Positions 53,883 to 63,107 are shown, numbered from the stretch's first letter. The stretch is 64,000 nt of DNA from Neisseria elongata subsp. elongata (GCF_900113545.1 NZ_FOPS01000009.1:1-64000); one strand, 5' to 3'. A program made the numbers and translations. Notes: generated from the letters alone by a model not told the origin.

Positions 53883-54335
53883 TTACTGCGCGGCCTTCAA
53901 ACCGGCGAGGCACTGCTTGTCGCGGGCATTGAAGGCTTCGGCACCGCCCAGGAGTTCAAGCTGTTTTTGACTGTCGAGTTTGGCAAAGCCGTCGAGCTGT
54001 TCTTGGCTGAGTTTGTCCAACGGCTCCGCCCACATGCAGACGCAGTAGTTTTGCACCAGCTTGCCGCTGTCGTCCTTCAAACCCAGCGTTTGCAAATCGC
54101 CCTGCCATTTGGGCGAGAACGGCACGTTTTGGATGCACGATTCGACAAATGCGGCCTTGGCGCGCGGTTTGCTCATGGCGCATTGCGACAGGAAGAAGGT
54201 GGCGGCGAACAACGAGGCAATCACCCACAGCCAAATGCGTATGGTGCGGATTTTGCGTTTGGACTTGAGCGTTTGTTCGCGGCGTTGCTCTTCGTCTGAA
54301 GGGTTTTCAGACGGCCTTTGCGCCTGTTCAGTCAT
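53883..54335 (-). CDS. Single-pass protein of unknown function, coupled to hom
   Basis: A 150-residue protein: an N-terminal charged cytoplasmic segment, one membrane helix (IWLWVIASLFAATFFLS) and a periplasmic part with four cysteines (SCIQNVP, YCVCMW, QCLAGL). Its start ATG overlaps the hom stop by 8 bases, so translation is coupled. Function unknown. Confidence 0.75.
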   Translation of the reverse strand: MTEQAQRPSENPSDEEQRREQTLKSKRKIRTIRIWLWVIASLFAATFFLSQCAMSKPRAKAAFVESCIQNVPFSPKWQGDLQTLGLKDDSGKLVQNYCVCMWAEPLDKLSQEQLDGFAKLDSQKQLELLGGAEAFNARDKQCLAGLKAAQ

Positions 54336-55638
54336 TTAAACTCTCCATGCGTATCATGGTTACTTTGCCGTTTACCGTATCCATGCCTTCGATGCCGGCG
54401 ATGGCGGCCTTGACGTGTTTCTCGACCGTGCTGTGGGTCAAAATGACGATTTCGGCGGTGTCGCCGTTCACCACGCCTTTTTGAATCAATGCCTCTATCG
54501 AAACGTTTTGATCCGCCAGCAGGTTGGCGATGCGGCCGAGTACGCCCGGCTTGTCCTGCGCCTGTACGCGCAAGTAATAGCTGCTGATGATTTCATCCAT
54601 CGGCAGGATGGTTTGCGCCTGAACCTGCGAAGGCTGGAAGGCCAGATGCGGCACGCGGTTGCCCGTATCCGCACCGAGCAGGCGGGCGATGTCGATGATG
54701 TCGGCCACCACGGCGGAAGCGGTCGGCAGCGCGCCCGCACCCGCGCCGTAATACAGGGTTTCGCCCACCATGTCGGCATTCACGCGCACGGCGTTCATCA
54801 CGCCGTTCACATTGGCCAACAGGCGGCTTTCGGGCAACAGGGTGGGATGAACGCGCAATTCGATGCCTTTGTCGGTTTTACGCGTGATGCCCAAAAGTTT
54901 GATGCGGTAGCCGAGTTCTTCGGCGTATTTGATGTCGCGGCTGTCGAGCCCGCTGATGCCTTCGAGATAGCAGGCTTGGAAATTGACCGGCGTACCGAAC
55001 GCCAGCGCGCTCATGATGGTGATTTTATGCCCCGCGTCGTGGCCTTCGATATCGAAGGTCGGGTCGGCTTCGGCATAGCCCAAAGCCTGCGCTTCTTTCA
55101 ATACGTCGGCAAACGCGCTGCCTTTTTCGCGCATTTCGCTCAAGATGAAATTGCTGGTGCCGTTGATGATGCCGGCGATGCTGCGGATGCGGTTGGCCGA
55201 CAAGCCTTCGCGCAGGGCTTTGATAATCGGGATGCCGCCCGCCACCGCCGCTTCAAACTGCACCATCACGTTTTTTTCTTCCGCCAGCGCGAAAACTTCG
55301 CTGCCGTATTCGGCCAGCAGTTTTTTATTGGCGGTAACGACGTGTTTGCCGTGGCGTATGGCTTCCAACACCAGCTCTTTGGCCGCTTCCGTGCCGCCGA
55401 ACACTTCGGCTACGATGTCCACTTCCGGGTGGCGCACGACTTCGAACGGGTCGGCGGTAATCAGGGTTTCGGGCGGACAGGCGGCGCGGGCTTTGGCTTC
55501 GTCGCGCGTGGACACCATAAACACGTTCACCGCGCGTCCCAGCCGGCGGCTGATTTCCGCCGCGTTTGCGCGCAACACTTCCGCCGTGCCCCTGCCCACG
55601 GTACCCAAACCCAAAATGCCGATATTGACCGGTTTCAT
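54328..55638 (-). CDS. hom: Homoserine dehydrogenase
   Basis: A 436-residue enzyme that reduces aspartate semialdehyde to homoserine with NAD(P)H in Thr/Met synthesis. GILGLGTVGRGTAEVLR is the Rossmann start, GIINGTSNFILSEM and EADPTFDIEGHDAGHKITI form the catalytic region, and a C-terminal ACT regulatory domain (LADQNVSIEALIQKG) is present, suggesting feedback control by threonine. Three candidate starts exist (GTG 55644, ATG 55641, ATG 55638). The last has AAGGAG at the best distance. Confidence 0.95.
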   Translation of the reverse strand: MKPVNIGILGLGTVGRGTAEVLRANAAEISRRLGRAVNVFMVSTRDEAKARAACPPETLITADPFEVVRHPEVDIVAEVFGGTEAAKELVLEAIRHGKHVVTANKKLLAEYGSEVFALAEEKNVMVQFEAAVAGGIPIIKALREGLSANRIRSIAGIINGTSNFILSEMREKGSAFADVLKEAQALGYAEADPTFDIEGHDAGHKITIMSALAFGTPVNFQACYLEGISGLDSRDIKYAEELGYRIKLLGITRKTDKGIELRVHPTLLPESRLLANVNGVMNAVRVNADMVGETLYYGAGAGALPTASAVVADIIDIARLLGADTGNRVPHLAFQPSQVQAQTILPMDEIISSYYLRVQAQDKPGVLGRIANLLADQNVSIEALIQKGVVNGDTAEIVILTHSTVEKHVKAAIAGIEGMDTVNGKVTMIRMESLND

Positions 55639-55730
55639 CATCACTCCTTGTTAAGCGTTCCCTGAATGGCTAAACTTGCCGTCAAAAACGCGCAATCCTA
55701 CCCGAAAAACCCTTATTCAGAAAGAAAAAT

Positions 55731-56102
55731 ATGCAGTTTCAGGAACACCTGCCGCAAGACGGATGGAATATCGAAGGCGGTTTGGACGGCCGTCTGAAAA
55801 TCAACGGCGAAACCTACACCGAAGCCGTCTGCCTGATCGAAGGCCGCTGCCTGCCCGCAAACGCCGCACGCCCGCAGGATTTGACTGCCGATTCGTTTTC
55901 AGACGGCCTCTCAAAATATCCTCATCCCGAACTCATCTTAATCGGCACGGGGAAAACACAACAGTTCCTCCATCCGAAACTCAACGCCGCGCTGGCCGCG
56001 CAAGGCATAGGCATCGAATACATGAACACCGCCGCTGCCTGCCGGACATTGCTGATGCTGCAAAGCGAAGGCCGCCGCGTCTGGGCATGGCTGTGGCCTT
56101 AA
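55731..56102 (+). CDS. Mth938-like domain protein (DUF498)
   Basis: A 123-residue protein ending EYMNTAAACRTLLMLQSEGR and WAWLWP, with LILIGTGKTQQFLHP, the hallmark of the Mth938/DUF498 fold. Some relatives (NDUFAF3 in mitochondria) act in respiratory complex I assembly. A DUS is translated as FSDGLS (residues 56-61). Single gene, divergent from hom. Confidence 0.85.
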   Translation: MQFQEHLPQDGWNIEGGLDGRLKINGETYTEAVCLIEGRCLPANAARPQDLTADSFSDGLSKYPHPELILIGTGKTQQFLHPKLNAALAAQGIGIEYMNTAAACRTLLMLQSEGRRVWAWLWP

Positions 56103-56109
56103 AAACACA

Positions 56110-56156
56110 AAAAAGGCCGTCTGAAAACACCGCGCCAGCCGCTTTCAGACGGCCTG
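56110..56156. terminator. DUS-pair terminator
   Basis: AAAAGGCCGTCTGAAAAC and GCTTTCAGACGGCCTGC. Confidence 0.7.
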
Positions 56157-56205
56157 CAATCATGCCATAATCCGTTCCGTTACCCTTACCGTACGCCCAT
56201 CCGCC

Positions 56206-57114
56206 ATGATTACCGAATTCAAACGCATCGGCATCGTTACCCGCCCGCAAACACCCCGGATAGAAGTCAGCCTGCACGAACTGATAGACTTCCTGCTGGC
56301 GGAAAAAATCGACGTATTCATCGACCGCGAAAGTGTGGAAGGCGGCGTAGTCCATCCCGACGACCTCCCCCGCTGCCGCCTAACCGACAAAGACAACATC
56401 GGCCGCGAATGCGGCTTGGTCATCGTTTTGGGCGGCGACGGCACCTTCCTTTCCGCCGCCCGCAAAGTCGCCCCCTACCGCATCCCCCTCGTGGGTGTGA
56501 ATCAAGGCCACCTCGGTTTCCTGACCCAAGTCCCCCGCGAAGAAATGCTGAAAGAAATCGCAGGTATCCTGACCGGCAAACACCAGGCGGAAGAAAGGAT
56601 ACTGCTCGAAACCGACCTCATCCGCAACGGCACCCATGTGAAAAACTCGCTGGCACTAAACGACGTGGTCATCTCGCGCGGCGGCGCGGGCCAAATGATT
56701 GAATTCGAAACCTTTATCAACAAAGAATTCGTTTACACCCAGCGTTCGGACGGCCTGATTGTCTCCACGCCCACCGGTTCGACGGCTTACGCTTTGGCAG
56801 CAGGCGGCCCGATACTGCAAGCCAGCCTGCGCGCCTTCACGCTCGTCCCCATCTGCCCGCAATCCATGACCAACCGCCCCATCGCCGTCCCCGACACCTG
56901 CGAAATTGACATCCTGATTACTAAAGCCGGCGACGCGCGCGCCCACTTCGACGGGCAGTCCTACATCGACATTCAAAGCGGCGACATGCTGCGTATCCGC
57001 CGCTACCGCCACAGCCTGCGGATACTGCACCCGGGCACCTACCGCTACTATAAAACGCTGCGGCAGAAACTGCATTGGGGCGAACAGCTTGTACCTATTT
57101 CGCAACACGACTAA
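56206..57114 (+). CDS. nadK: NAD kinase
   Basis: A 302-residue kinase that makes NADP. Motifs: VLGGDGTFLSAARKVAPY (GGDG), NQGHLGFLTQ, LNDVVISRGGAGQMIEF and the catalytic STPTGSTAYALAAGGPI. DARAHFDGQ and the end are as in the family. Start ATG 56206. Next gene erpA begins about 100 bases downstream. Confidence 0.95.
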   Translation: MITEFKRIGIVTRPQTPRIEVSLHELIDFLLAEKIDVFIDRESVEGGVVHPDDLPRCRLTDKDNIGRECGLVIVLGGDGTFLSAARKVAPYRIPLVGVNQGHLGFLTQVPREEMLKEIAGILTGKHQAEERILLETDLIRNGTHVKNSLALNDVVISRGGAGQMIEFETFINKEFVYTQRSDGLIVSTPTGSTAYALAAGGPILQASLRAFTLVPICPQSMTNRPIAVPDTCEIDILITKAGDARAHFDGQSYIDIQSGDMLRIRRYRHSLRILHPGTYRYYKTLRQKLHWGEQLVPISQHD

Positions 57115-57220
57115 CACCATACGCCGCACGGCTTGAAATCAACACCTTGCACCCCACCTTGCTTATCCTCAAGCATTGCGCGAAAATACCGCACAAACCA
57201 TGACACACAAGGAAAGAACC

Positions 57221-57559
57221 ATGTCAGACGAATCACCCATCATCTTCACCGACAGCTGCTGCACCAAAGTGGCCGACCTGATTGCCGAAGAAAACAACCC
57301 CGACCTGAAACTGCGCGTTTTCGTGAACGGCGGCGGCTGTTCGGGCTTCCAATACGGCTTCACTTTCGACGAAATCAAAAACGACGACGATTTCGAAATC
57401 CTGAAAAACGGCCTGACCTTCCTGGTTGACCCCATGAGTTACCAATACCTTGTCGGCGCGGAAATCGACTACACCGAAAGCCTGCACGGCTCGCAATTCG
57501 TCATCCGCAACCCGAACGCGGAAACCACCTGCGGCTGCGGTTCTTCGTTCTCGGTATAA
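57221..57559 (+). CDS. erpA: Iron-sulfur cluster insertion protein ErpA
   Basis: A 112-residue A-type Fe-S carrier. [15 protein letters not shown] and the C-terminal [11 protein letters not shown] carry the three conserved cysteines. Delivers clusters to proteins such as IspG. The open frame continues to 57176, but ATG 57221 follows GGAAAGAACC. Confidence 0.95.
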   Translation: MSDESPIIFTDSCCTKVADLIAEENNPDLKLRVFVNGGGCSGFQYGFTFDEIKNDDDFEILKNGLTFLVDPMSYQYLVGAEIDYTESLHGSQFVIRNPNAETTCGCGSSFSV

Positions 57560-57582
57560 ACAACCGGCTTTGCAACAAACAG

Positions 57583-57624
57583 AGGCCGTCTGAAACCCGT
57601 TTCCGGGTTTTCAGACGGCCTTTA
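57583..57624. terminator. DUS-pair terminator between erpA and aspA
   Basis: GAGGCCGTCTGAAACCCG and CGGGTTTTCAGACGGCCTT, convergent genes. Confidence 0.75.
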
Positions 57625-57639
57625 TCGATGCCCGAAGGC

Positions 57640-59055
57640 TTAACCGACTTTCTTCGCTTTATATTGCGGGTTAATCAGATTGGCAGGCGACAAAATATCG
57701 TCAAGCTGTTCCGCACTCAGCAAACCGAGTTCCAACACCACTTCGCGCACGTTTTTACCGGTTTGGGCGCAGATTTTGCCGACCTTGTCGCCGTTGTGAT
57801 GGCCGATAAACGGATTCAGGTAGGTAACGATGCCGATGGAGTTCAGCACATAGGCGGCACAGGTTTCGCGGTTGGCGGTAATGCCGTCCACGCATTTGTC
57901 AGCCAGATTCACGCAGGCATTGCCCAGCAGTGAGATACTTTCAAAAACCGCCTGCGCAATCACGGGCTCCATCACATTGAGTTGCAACTGTCCGGCTTCG
58001 GCGGCAAAGGTTACGGCAGTGTCGTTGCCGATGACTTTGAAACACACCTGATTCACGACTTCCGGAATCACGGGATTGACTTTGGCTGGCATGATGGACG
58101 AACCGGCCTGCATTTCGGGCAGGTTGATTTCCTTGATGCCCGCACGCGGGCCGGATGACATCAGGCGCAAGTCGTTACAGATTTTGGAAAGTTTTACGGC
58201 CAGGCGTTTCAACGCGGCATGGACACTGACGTAGTCGCCGCAGTCGGAGGTGGCTTCAATCAGGTTGGACGACAGCGTGCAGGGCAGACCGCTGATTTCG
58301 GAAAGTTTTTTCACGGCCAGCGGGGCATAACCTTCGGGAGTGTTCACGCCCGTTCCGATGGCGGTTGCGCCCAAGTTGATTTCCAGCAGCAAATCGATAT
58401 TGCGTTGCAGATTGACGTTTTCTTCTTCCAGCAGGACGGCAAAGGCTTTGAATTCCTGCCCCAACGACATGGGCACGGCATCTTGAAGCTGGGTACGCCC
58501 CATTTTCAACACGTCTTTAAATTCTTCGGCTTTGGTTTCGAAGGCCTGTTTCAGGCGGTTCATTTGCGCCATCATGGCCACCGTGCTGTTGTAAACGGCC
58601 AAACGGAAGCCGGTCGGGTAAGCGTCGTTGGTAGATTGGCTGGCGTTTACATGATCCATAGGGTCGATGATGTCGTAGCTGCCTTTGGCTTTGCCCAAGT
58701 GTTCCAAAGCCAGATTGGCCACGACTTCGTTGGTGTTCATATTCACCGATGTACCCGCTCCGCCTTGGAATACGTCCGACGGGAATTGGTCGAGGCAGCG
58801 GCCTTTCACCAACACTTCGTCGCAGGCGGCATCAATCGCGGCGGCAACTTCGGCGGAAAGCACGCCCAATTCCGCATTGGCGCGGGCGGTGGCTTTTTTC
58901 ACCATCACCATGCCGCGCACGAATTCGGGAATATCGGAAATCTTTTGCTTGGAAATTTTGAAGTTTTCTGCCGCGCGCAGTGTGTGTATGCCCCAATAGG
59001 CATCATTTGGAATTTCGCGTTCGCCCAATAAGTCGTGCTCGATACGGGTGGTCAT
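57640..59055 (-). CDS. aspA: Aspartate ammonia-lyase
   Basis: A 471-residue lyase of the fumarase/aspartase superfamily that interconverts aspartate and fumarate plus ammonia. [35 protein letters not shown] and the flexible catalytic loop [19 protein letters not shown] are exact. Start ATG follows GGAGAAAAAAAGA. Two copies of ATTGTCTACAAT and a leader hairpin lie just upstream. Confidence 0.97.
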   Translation of the reverse strand: MTTRIEHDLLGEREIPNDAYWGIHTLRAAENFKISKQKISDIPEFVRGMVMVKKATARANAELGVLSAEVAAAIDAACDEVLVKGRCLDQFPSDVFQGGAGTSVNMNTNEVVANLALEHLGKAKGSYDIIDPMDHVNASQSTNDAYPTGFRLAVYNSTVAMMAQMNRLKQAFETKAEEFKDVLKMGRTQLQDAVPMSLGQEFKAFAVLLEEENVNLQRNIDLLLEINLGATAIGTGVNTPEGYAPLAVKKLSEISGLPCTLSSNLIEATSDCGDYVSVHAALKRLAVKLSKICNDLRLMSSGPRAGIKEINLPEMQAGSSIMPAKVNPVIPEVVNQVCFKVIGNDTAVTFAAEAGQLQLNVMEPVIAQAVFESISLLGNACVNLADKCVDGITANRETCAAYVLNSIGIVTYLNPFIGHHNGDKVGKICAQTGKNVREVVLELGLLSAEQLDDILSPANLINPQYKAKKVG

Positions 59056-59086
59056 TCTTTTTTTCTCCAGAGTTCGTTTACATTGA

Positions 59087-59118
59087 AAATGCCGCCGTGC
59101 GGCAACGGCGGCATTTTG
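59087..59118 (-). other. GC-rich hairpin in the aspA leader
   Basis: AAAATGCCGCCGT and ACGGCGGCATTTT (read across 59087-59118) form a strong stem, with a T-run on the minus strand 30 bases before the ATG. It resembles a terminator within the leader or the terminator of the upstream YqjK-like gene. Confidence 0.5.
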
Positions 59119-59174
59119 CCTGATTTAAAATATTATTCCAATAGTTTTCGCTACATTTCACTACATTAATTTTG

Positions 59175-59214
59175 ATTGTCTACAATCAGGCAGATTATTC
59201 TAATTGTCTACAAT
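59175..59214. promoter_or_regulatory. Twin GntR/FCD-like operators upstream of aspA
   Basis: The palindrome ATTGTCTACAAT occurs at 59175-59186 and again at 59203-59214, 28 bp centre to centre. This is the form (TTGTNNACAA) bound by GntR/FCD regulators. They lie 120-160 bases before the aspA start. Confidence 0.6.
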
Positions 59215-59251
59215 TTTAAGCTGTTCCCAAAATGGCTTTTTACTGCCGTTT

Positions 59252-59524
59252 TCATCCTTTACGCCGCATAAAATGCCAAGCCAGCCAGGCGGCAATCAAA
59301 GCCCAACGGGATTTGCCGCGCGCGGCAGAAAAGGCGGCTTTCTGCGCCCAGCCTTCGGAAGCGGCGGCAGCAGCGATTTCCGCCAGTTGCACGAAATCCA
59401 CCCGCTGTTTTTTCCGTTGCTGCCGCGTTTTTTCCTGCCGGATTTGTGCGGCAGTGACTTTCAGCCGTGCCAGTTTGATTTCTAATTCCAGCAGTTCCCG
59501 CGCCTGTTTTCTTTCCTTATTCAT
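59252..59524 (-). CDS. YqjK-like small basic protein
   Basis: A 90-residue protein, highly charged (MNKERKQARELLELEIKLAR), with a helix-rich body and a hydrophobic end (WALIAAWLAWHFMRRKG). It is third in a YqjD-YqjE-YqjK-type group, overlapping the stop of the previous gene by 8 bases. YqjK-like assignment rests on position and composition. The longer frame to 59566 lies inside the upstream gene. Confidence 0.6.
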   Translation of the reverse strand: MNKERKQARELLELEIKLARLKVTAAQIRQEKTRQQRKKQRVDFVQLAEIAAAAASEGWAQKAAFSAARGKSRWALIAAWLAWHFMRRKG

Positions 59525-59915
59525 GACCGGCCTCGCTTTCGGACAGTTCGCCGCGCAGGCAGGCAATGTCGTCCCGCAGGCCGTTTAGGCTGTCGGCAAA
59601 CAAGCCGTTGTGCCTGCGCCAGGCCGCCCATATCCGCCAAAGCAGCAGCATGACGGCAACGATGCAGACGGCAGCGGCGATGAAAAATACTTTCACGGCA
59701 GTGGCATCGTCGAGCAGCCGGTTGAGGCCGAACAGGGCGGCAAACAGGGCGACGAAGAGTAAAACGGCGGAAAAAAGCAGTGCCAACAGGGTACGGAAGG
59801 CGTTTTCCGCCTGCTCGGCCAAATCGAGATTGATGACTTGAAGCCGCAACAGAAGCAAGTCAACCCCTTGGTTCAACAGTGTTTTCGTATGTTCGATTTC
59901 TTGTTTGATGCCCAT
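59517..59915 (-). CDS. YqjE-like phage-holin-family membrane protein
   Basis: A 132-residue protein with two hydrophobic segments (LLALLFSAVLLFVALFAALF and KVFFIAAAVCIVAVMLLLW) separated by a short polar turn, the holin-like superfamily III/YqjE form. Located between a YqjD-like and a YqjK-like gene as in enterobacteria. Function in envelope stress is only presumed. ATG follows AAGGAGGAAAAATG. Confidence 0.75.
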   Translation of the reverse strand: MGIKQEIEHTKTLLNQGVDLLLLRLQVINLDLAEQAENAFRTLLALLFSAVLLFVALFAALFGLNRLLDDATAVKVFFIAAAVCIVAVMLLLWRIWAAWRRHNGLFADSLNGLRDDIACLRGELSESEAGHE

Positions 59916-59935
59916 TTTTCCTCCTTGATGCAGAG

Positions 59936-59988
59936 AGGCCGTCTGAAAAGCCGCTGCCGAATAATGCGGGCGTTTTCAGACGGCCTGA
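59936..59988. terminator. DUS-pair hairpin between the YqjD-like and YqjE-like genes
   Basis: GAGGCCGTCTGAAAAGC and GTTTTCAGACGGCCTGA. It may terminate the YqjD-like transcript before yqjE. Confidence 0.6.
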
Positions 59989-60000
59989 TTCAAGCCGTTA

Positions 60001-60381
60001 TTAACGACGGTTCAGCAATACGCCGACCACCAATCCGGCCAGTGCGGCGAAACCCATGGCGTAATAAGGTTTTTCATGCACTGCTTCATCGGCCTGTTTG
60101 GCACGGCGTTTGATTTGCTCGCTAGCCTCATCCTCGAATTCGCGGAATTTCTTTTTCGCACGGGCGGAATGCCGGCGCAGGCTTGCGGCAGTATCGCTTT
60201 CAAACGCGCTCAATTTTTCTTTCGCCGCTTCCAGTTTGTCACCTAGGCGGGTTTTCAAATCTTCTATCTCTTCGCTGCCTTCTTCGACGCCTTTATTGTA
60301 CAAGGCTTCAACATCGTCCATTACGGCACGGATGTCTTCCAACATGGCGGCTTTGCGGGCTTCGTAATCAGATTTGCTCAT
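60001..60381 (-). CDS. YqjD/ElaB-family (DUF883) ribosome-associated membrane protein
   Basis: A 126-residue helical protein with a long charged coiled region (LKTRLGDKLEAAKEKLSAFE) and a C-terminal membrane helix (YYAMGFAALAGLVVGVLLNRR). DUF883 proteins tether ribosomes to the membrane in stationary phase in E. coli. ATG 60381 (MSKSDYEARKAAML) follows AAGGAGATGTT. First of the YqjD-E-K-type group. Confidence 0.85.
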   Translation of the reverse strand: MSKSDYEARKAAMLEDIRAVMDDVEALYNKGVEEGSEEIEDLKTRLGDKLEAAKEKLSAFESDTAASLRRHSARAKKKFREFEDEASEQIKRRAKQADEAVHEKPYYAMGFAALAGLVVGVLLNRR

Positions 60382-60526
60382 AACATCTCCTTCTTCTCGA
60401 TGGGTGGAAAGTGAAGGCAGTATAACAGACCGCTTCATGATATCTATGATTATTTATTTCAAATTTAATAAGTTAGAGTAAAGTTTTGTATTGAAAGCAG
60501 CCTTTCTCAGGAAATATATGGCAATA

Positions 60527-60560
60527 AAGGCCGTCTGAAAGTGCTTTTCAGACGGCCTGT
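60527..60560. terminator. DUS-pair terminator downstream of fabG
   Basis: AAAGGCCGTCTGAAAGTGC and CTTTTCAGACGGCCTG. Confidence 0.7.
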
Positions 60561-60579
60561 TCATTTTGATTTTAAAAAG

Positions 60580-61326
60580 TTAAGGCATCAGCATGCCGCC
60601 GTTGACGTGCAGCGTTTGGCCGGTGATGTATTTGGCTTGGTCGGAAGCCAGGAACAATACTGCGTCGGCAATGTCTTGTGCGTCGCCGAAACGGCCGAGT
60701 GCGGTTTGCGCTTCAAAGGTTTTGCGGACTTCTTCCGGCAGGGCGCGGGTCATGTCGGTGTCGATAAAGCCCGGGGCGACGCAGTTTACCGTGATGCCCC
60801 TGCTGCCCACTTCGCGCGCCATGGATTTGGCAAAACCCATCAGGCCGGCTTTCGCGGCGGCGTAGTTGGCCTGCCCCGCGTTGCCCATCGCACCCACCAC
60901 GGACGTGATGTTGATAATGCGGCCGGAACGCTGTTTCATCATGCCGCGCAATACGGCCTTGCTGGCACGGAAGACGGATTTTAGGTTTACCTGCATGATT
61001 TCGTCCCACTCTTCTTCTTTCATCCGCATCAGCAGGTTGTCGCGGGTGATGCCGGCGTTATTCACTAAAATATCGAGTTTGCCGAATTCTTTTTCAATAT
61101 CGGCAATCAGGTTTTCAATGCCGTCAGCTTCGGCGGCATTTAATGCCTTGCCCTGCCCGTTCCACTGTGCCAGGCGTTCGCCGATGGCGGCTGCGCCGCT
61201 GTCGCTGGTGGCCGTGCCGACGACGGTTGCGCCCGCTTGTGCCAATGTGTCGGCAATCGCCGCGCCTATGCCGCGCGATGCGCCGGTTACCAATGCGATT
61301 TTGCCGCTCAAATCTTGTGAACTCAT
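60580..61326 (-). CDS. fabG: 3-oxoacyl-ACP reductase
   Basis: A 248-residue SDR enzyme of fatty acid synthesis that reduces ketoacyl-ACP. Rossmann TGASRGIGAAIADTLAQ, NNAGITRDNLLMRM, catalytic Ser-Tyr-Lys in INITSVVGAMGNAGQANYAA and AAKAGLMGF, and the end TGQTLHVNGGMLMP are typical. Not next to fabD or acpP here. ATG 61326 follows AGGAAACAAA. Confidence 0.95.
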   Translation of the reverse strand: MSSQDLSGKIALVTGASRGIGAAIADTLAQAGATVVGTATSDSGAAAIGERLAQWNGQGKALNAAEADGIENLIADIEKEFGKLDILVNNAGITRDNLLMRMKEEEWDEIMQVNLKSVFRASKAVLRGMMKQRSGRIINITSVVGAMGNAGQANYAAAKAGLMGFAKSMAREVGSRGITVNCVAPGFIDTDMTRALPEEVRKTFEAQTALGRFGDAQDIADAVLFLASDQAKYITGQTLHVNGGMLMP

Positions 61327-61365
61327 TTTGTTTCCTGTCGGTTGGAGAAAGCGGACTTATATCAC

Positions 61366-61401
61366 AAGGCCGTCTGAAAAACCACTTTCAGACGGCCTGC
61401 C
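61366..61401. terminator. DUS-pair terminator downstream of rfbD
   Basis: AAGGCCGTCTGAAAAAC and CTTTCAGACGGCCTGC. Confidence 0.7.
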
Positions 61402-61407
61402 GTTGTT

Positions 61408-62301
61408 TTAAAGATAAGGCTGCAAATCGCTTAAGGCGGAATGCCAGTCGCACGGCCCGATACCGAACACGGCGCGGATTTTGCCGCAGTCCAAACGCGA
61501 ATCGGCCGGACGCTTGGCCGGAGTCGGATAATCCGCCGTGGCAATCGGCTTCACGGCAGGGATTTTCGCCAACACGCCCTGCGCCGCCGCTTCGGCAAAA
61601 ATGGTTTCGGCAAATTCAAACCAGCTTGCATACGGGCTGCCGCAATAATGATAAATTCCCGCACGTTCCGCCAACTGCTCGGGCGTGTGGCGGCGGACGA
61701 TGGTAATCAGTGCGGCGGCAATGTCGGCGGCCGCGGTCGGCGCACCGTATTGGTCGGCCACGATGCCCAAGCTGTCGCGTTCGCGTCCCAGCCGCAGCAT
61801 GGTTTTGACGAAGTTCTGCCCGTTCGCGCCGAATACCCACGAAGTCCGCATCACCACGGCGCGGCGGCAGGCGGCCAACACCGCCTGCTCTCCCGCCAAC
61901 TTGCTTGCACCGTATATGTTTTGCGGCGCGGTTGGTGCAGCTTCGTCATAAGGCGCGCCGCCCGCACCGTCAAACACATAATCAGTGGAAATATGCAGCA
62001 TAACCGCACCGGCGGCTTCGGCGGCTTCGGCCAAATGGCGCGCACCGTCCCGATTGACGGCAAACGCCCGTTCGGCATCGTTCTCGGCTTTATCAACCGC
62101 CGTATAGGCGGCGGCATTGATGATGTAGTCGGGACGGAAGGTTTCCACCGCCTGCCGCACGCTGCGACGGTCGGCAATATTGAGTGCAGAGGAATCAGGG
62201 ACGGAGAGTTCGGCACAGCCTTCGAGTTGTGCTTTCAGGCAGTGGCCGACTTGGCCGCTGCCGCCGGTAATCAGGATTCTGGGTAAATGGGAAGATGGCA
62301 T
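61408..62301 (-). CDS. rfbD: dTDP-4-dehydrorhamnose reductase
   Basis: A 297-residue extended SDR that makes dTDP-L-rhamnose. GGSGQVGHCLKAQLEG, AAAYTAVDKAENDAERAFAV, DYVFDGAG, and YGASKLAGEQAVL (YxxxK) are diagnostic. Rhamnose is a typical surface polysaccharide sugar. rfbA, rfbB and rfbC are not adjacent, so it is either used with unlinked genes or a leftover. The longer frame to 62382 overlaps a DUS. ATG 62301 gives MPSSHLPRILITGG. Confidence 0.92.
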   Translation of the reverse strand: MPSSHLPRILITGGSGQVGHCLKAQLEGCAELSVPDSSALNIADRRSVRQAVETFRPDYIINAAAYTAVDKAENDAERAFAVNRDGARHLAEAAEAAGAVMLHISTDYVFDGAGGAPYDEAAPTAPQNIYGASKLAGEQAVLAACRRAVVMRTSWVFGANGQNFVKTMLRLGRERDSLGIVADQYGAPTAAADIAAALITIVRRHTPEQLAERAGIYHYCGSPYASWFEFAETIFAEAAAQGVLAKIPAVKPIATADYPTPAKRPADSRLDCGKIRAVFGIGPCDWHSALSDLQPYL

Positions 62302-62705
62302 GACTGCAATCCGAAGAAGATGAGAAAGCGGTATTGTAACGGAACAGGCCGTCTGAAAACGAGTTTGGAGGCAGAAAATCAAGAATCCCTGTTTTGCCGC
62401 TGCCCACTTGCGGAGTAAAATATGGCGTCAGGCTGTCTGAAAAGTTTTTATTTGTTGCAGCCGTTATTTCAGACGGCCCAAATATCGGGCATGAGGATGA
62501 TGGTTGAATGCAAGCGGCCGCTGCCCTAATCCGGCGCAAAAATCACGGCGTTTCGAGCTGTCGGGCAATTCTCTTCCGCACGGCCTGCAACTGCGCCGCC
62601 TTGTTGCGGCTCCGACTCAATCGACACCTTTTTCCTGCGCTTGCCGCCCGAAAACTGAACCCTGCCGCATCAAGCGGCTGCTATTCCAAACAAAAAGGAA
62701 AACCG
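62302..62705. other. Divergent gap between rfbD and yciA
   Basis: About 400 bases, with DUS copies at 62348, 62429 (one-base variant) and 62467. A weakly coding look in several frames (62508 onward) has no support from motifs. I see nothing else. Confidence 0.55.
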
Positions 62706-63107
62706 ATGAACACCGAACAACGCACCGAACCGCAAGGCCGTCTGCTGCTGCGCACGATGGCCATGCCTGCCGATACCAATCCCAACGGCGATATTTTCGG
62801 CGGCTGGCTGATGTCGCAAATGGATATTGCCGGCGGCATCCTTGCCTACGAAACCGCCTGCGGCCGTGCCGCCACCGTAGCGGCCGATAAAATCGTCTTC
62901 CACCGTCCCGTTTCCGTTGGCGATGTCGTCGCCTGCTACGGCGAACTGATTAAAATCGGCAACACTTCGATACAGATTCACATTGAGGTTTGGGTTCACT
63001 CTGCCTCCTTCGACAGCCTAAACGAACAACGCCTCGTTACCGAAGCCTTGTTCACTTACGTCGCCATCGACAAGGACGGACAGCCCCGCCCCGTTCCGCA
63101 ACTGTAA
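62706..63107 (+). CDS. yciA: Acyl-CoA thioesterase YciA
   Basis: A 133-residue hotdog thioesterase acting on short and medium acyl-CoA. MAMPADTNPNGDIFGGWLMS is the family signature with the catalytic Asp/Asn region, followed by VAADKIVFHRPVSVGD. ATG 62706 follows AAAAGGAAAACC. A paralogue with a longer tail is at 23483. Confidence 0.93.
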   Translation: MNTEQRTEPQGRLLLRTMAMPADTNPNGDIFGGWLMSQMDIAGGILAYETACGRAATVAADKIVFHRPVSVGDVVACYGELIKIGNTSIQIHIEVWVHSASFDSLNEQRLVTEALFTYVAIDKDGQPRPVPQL

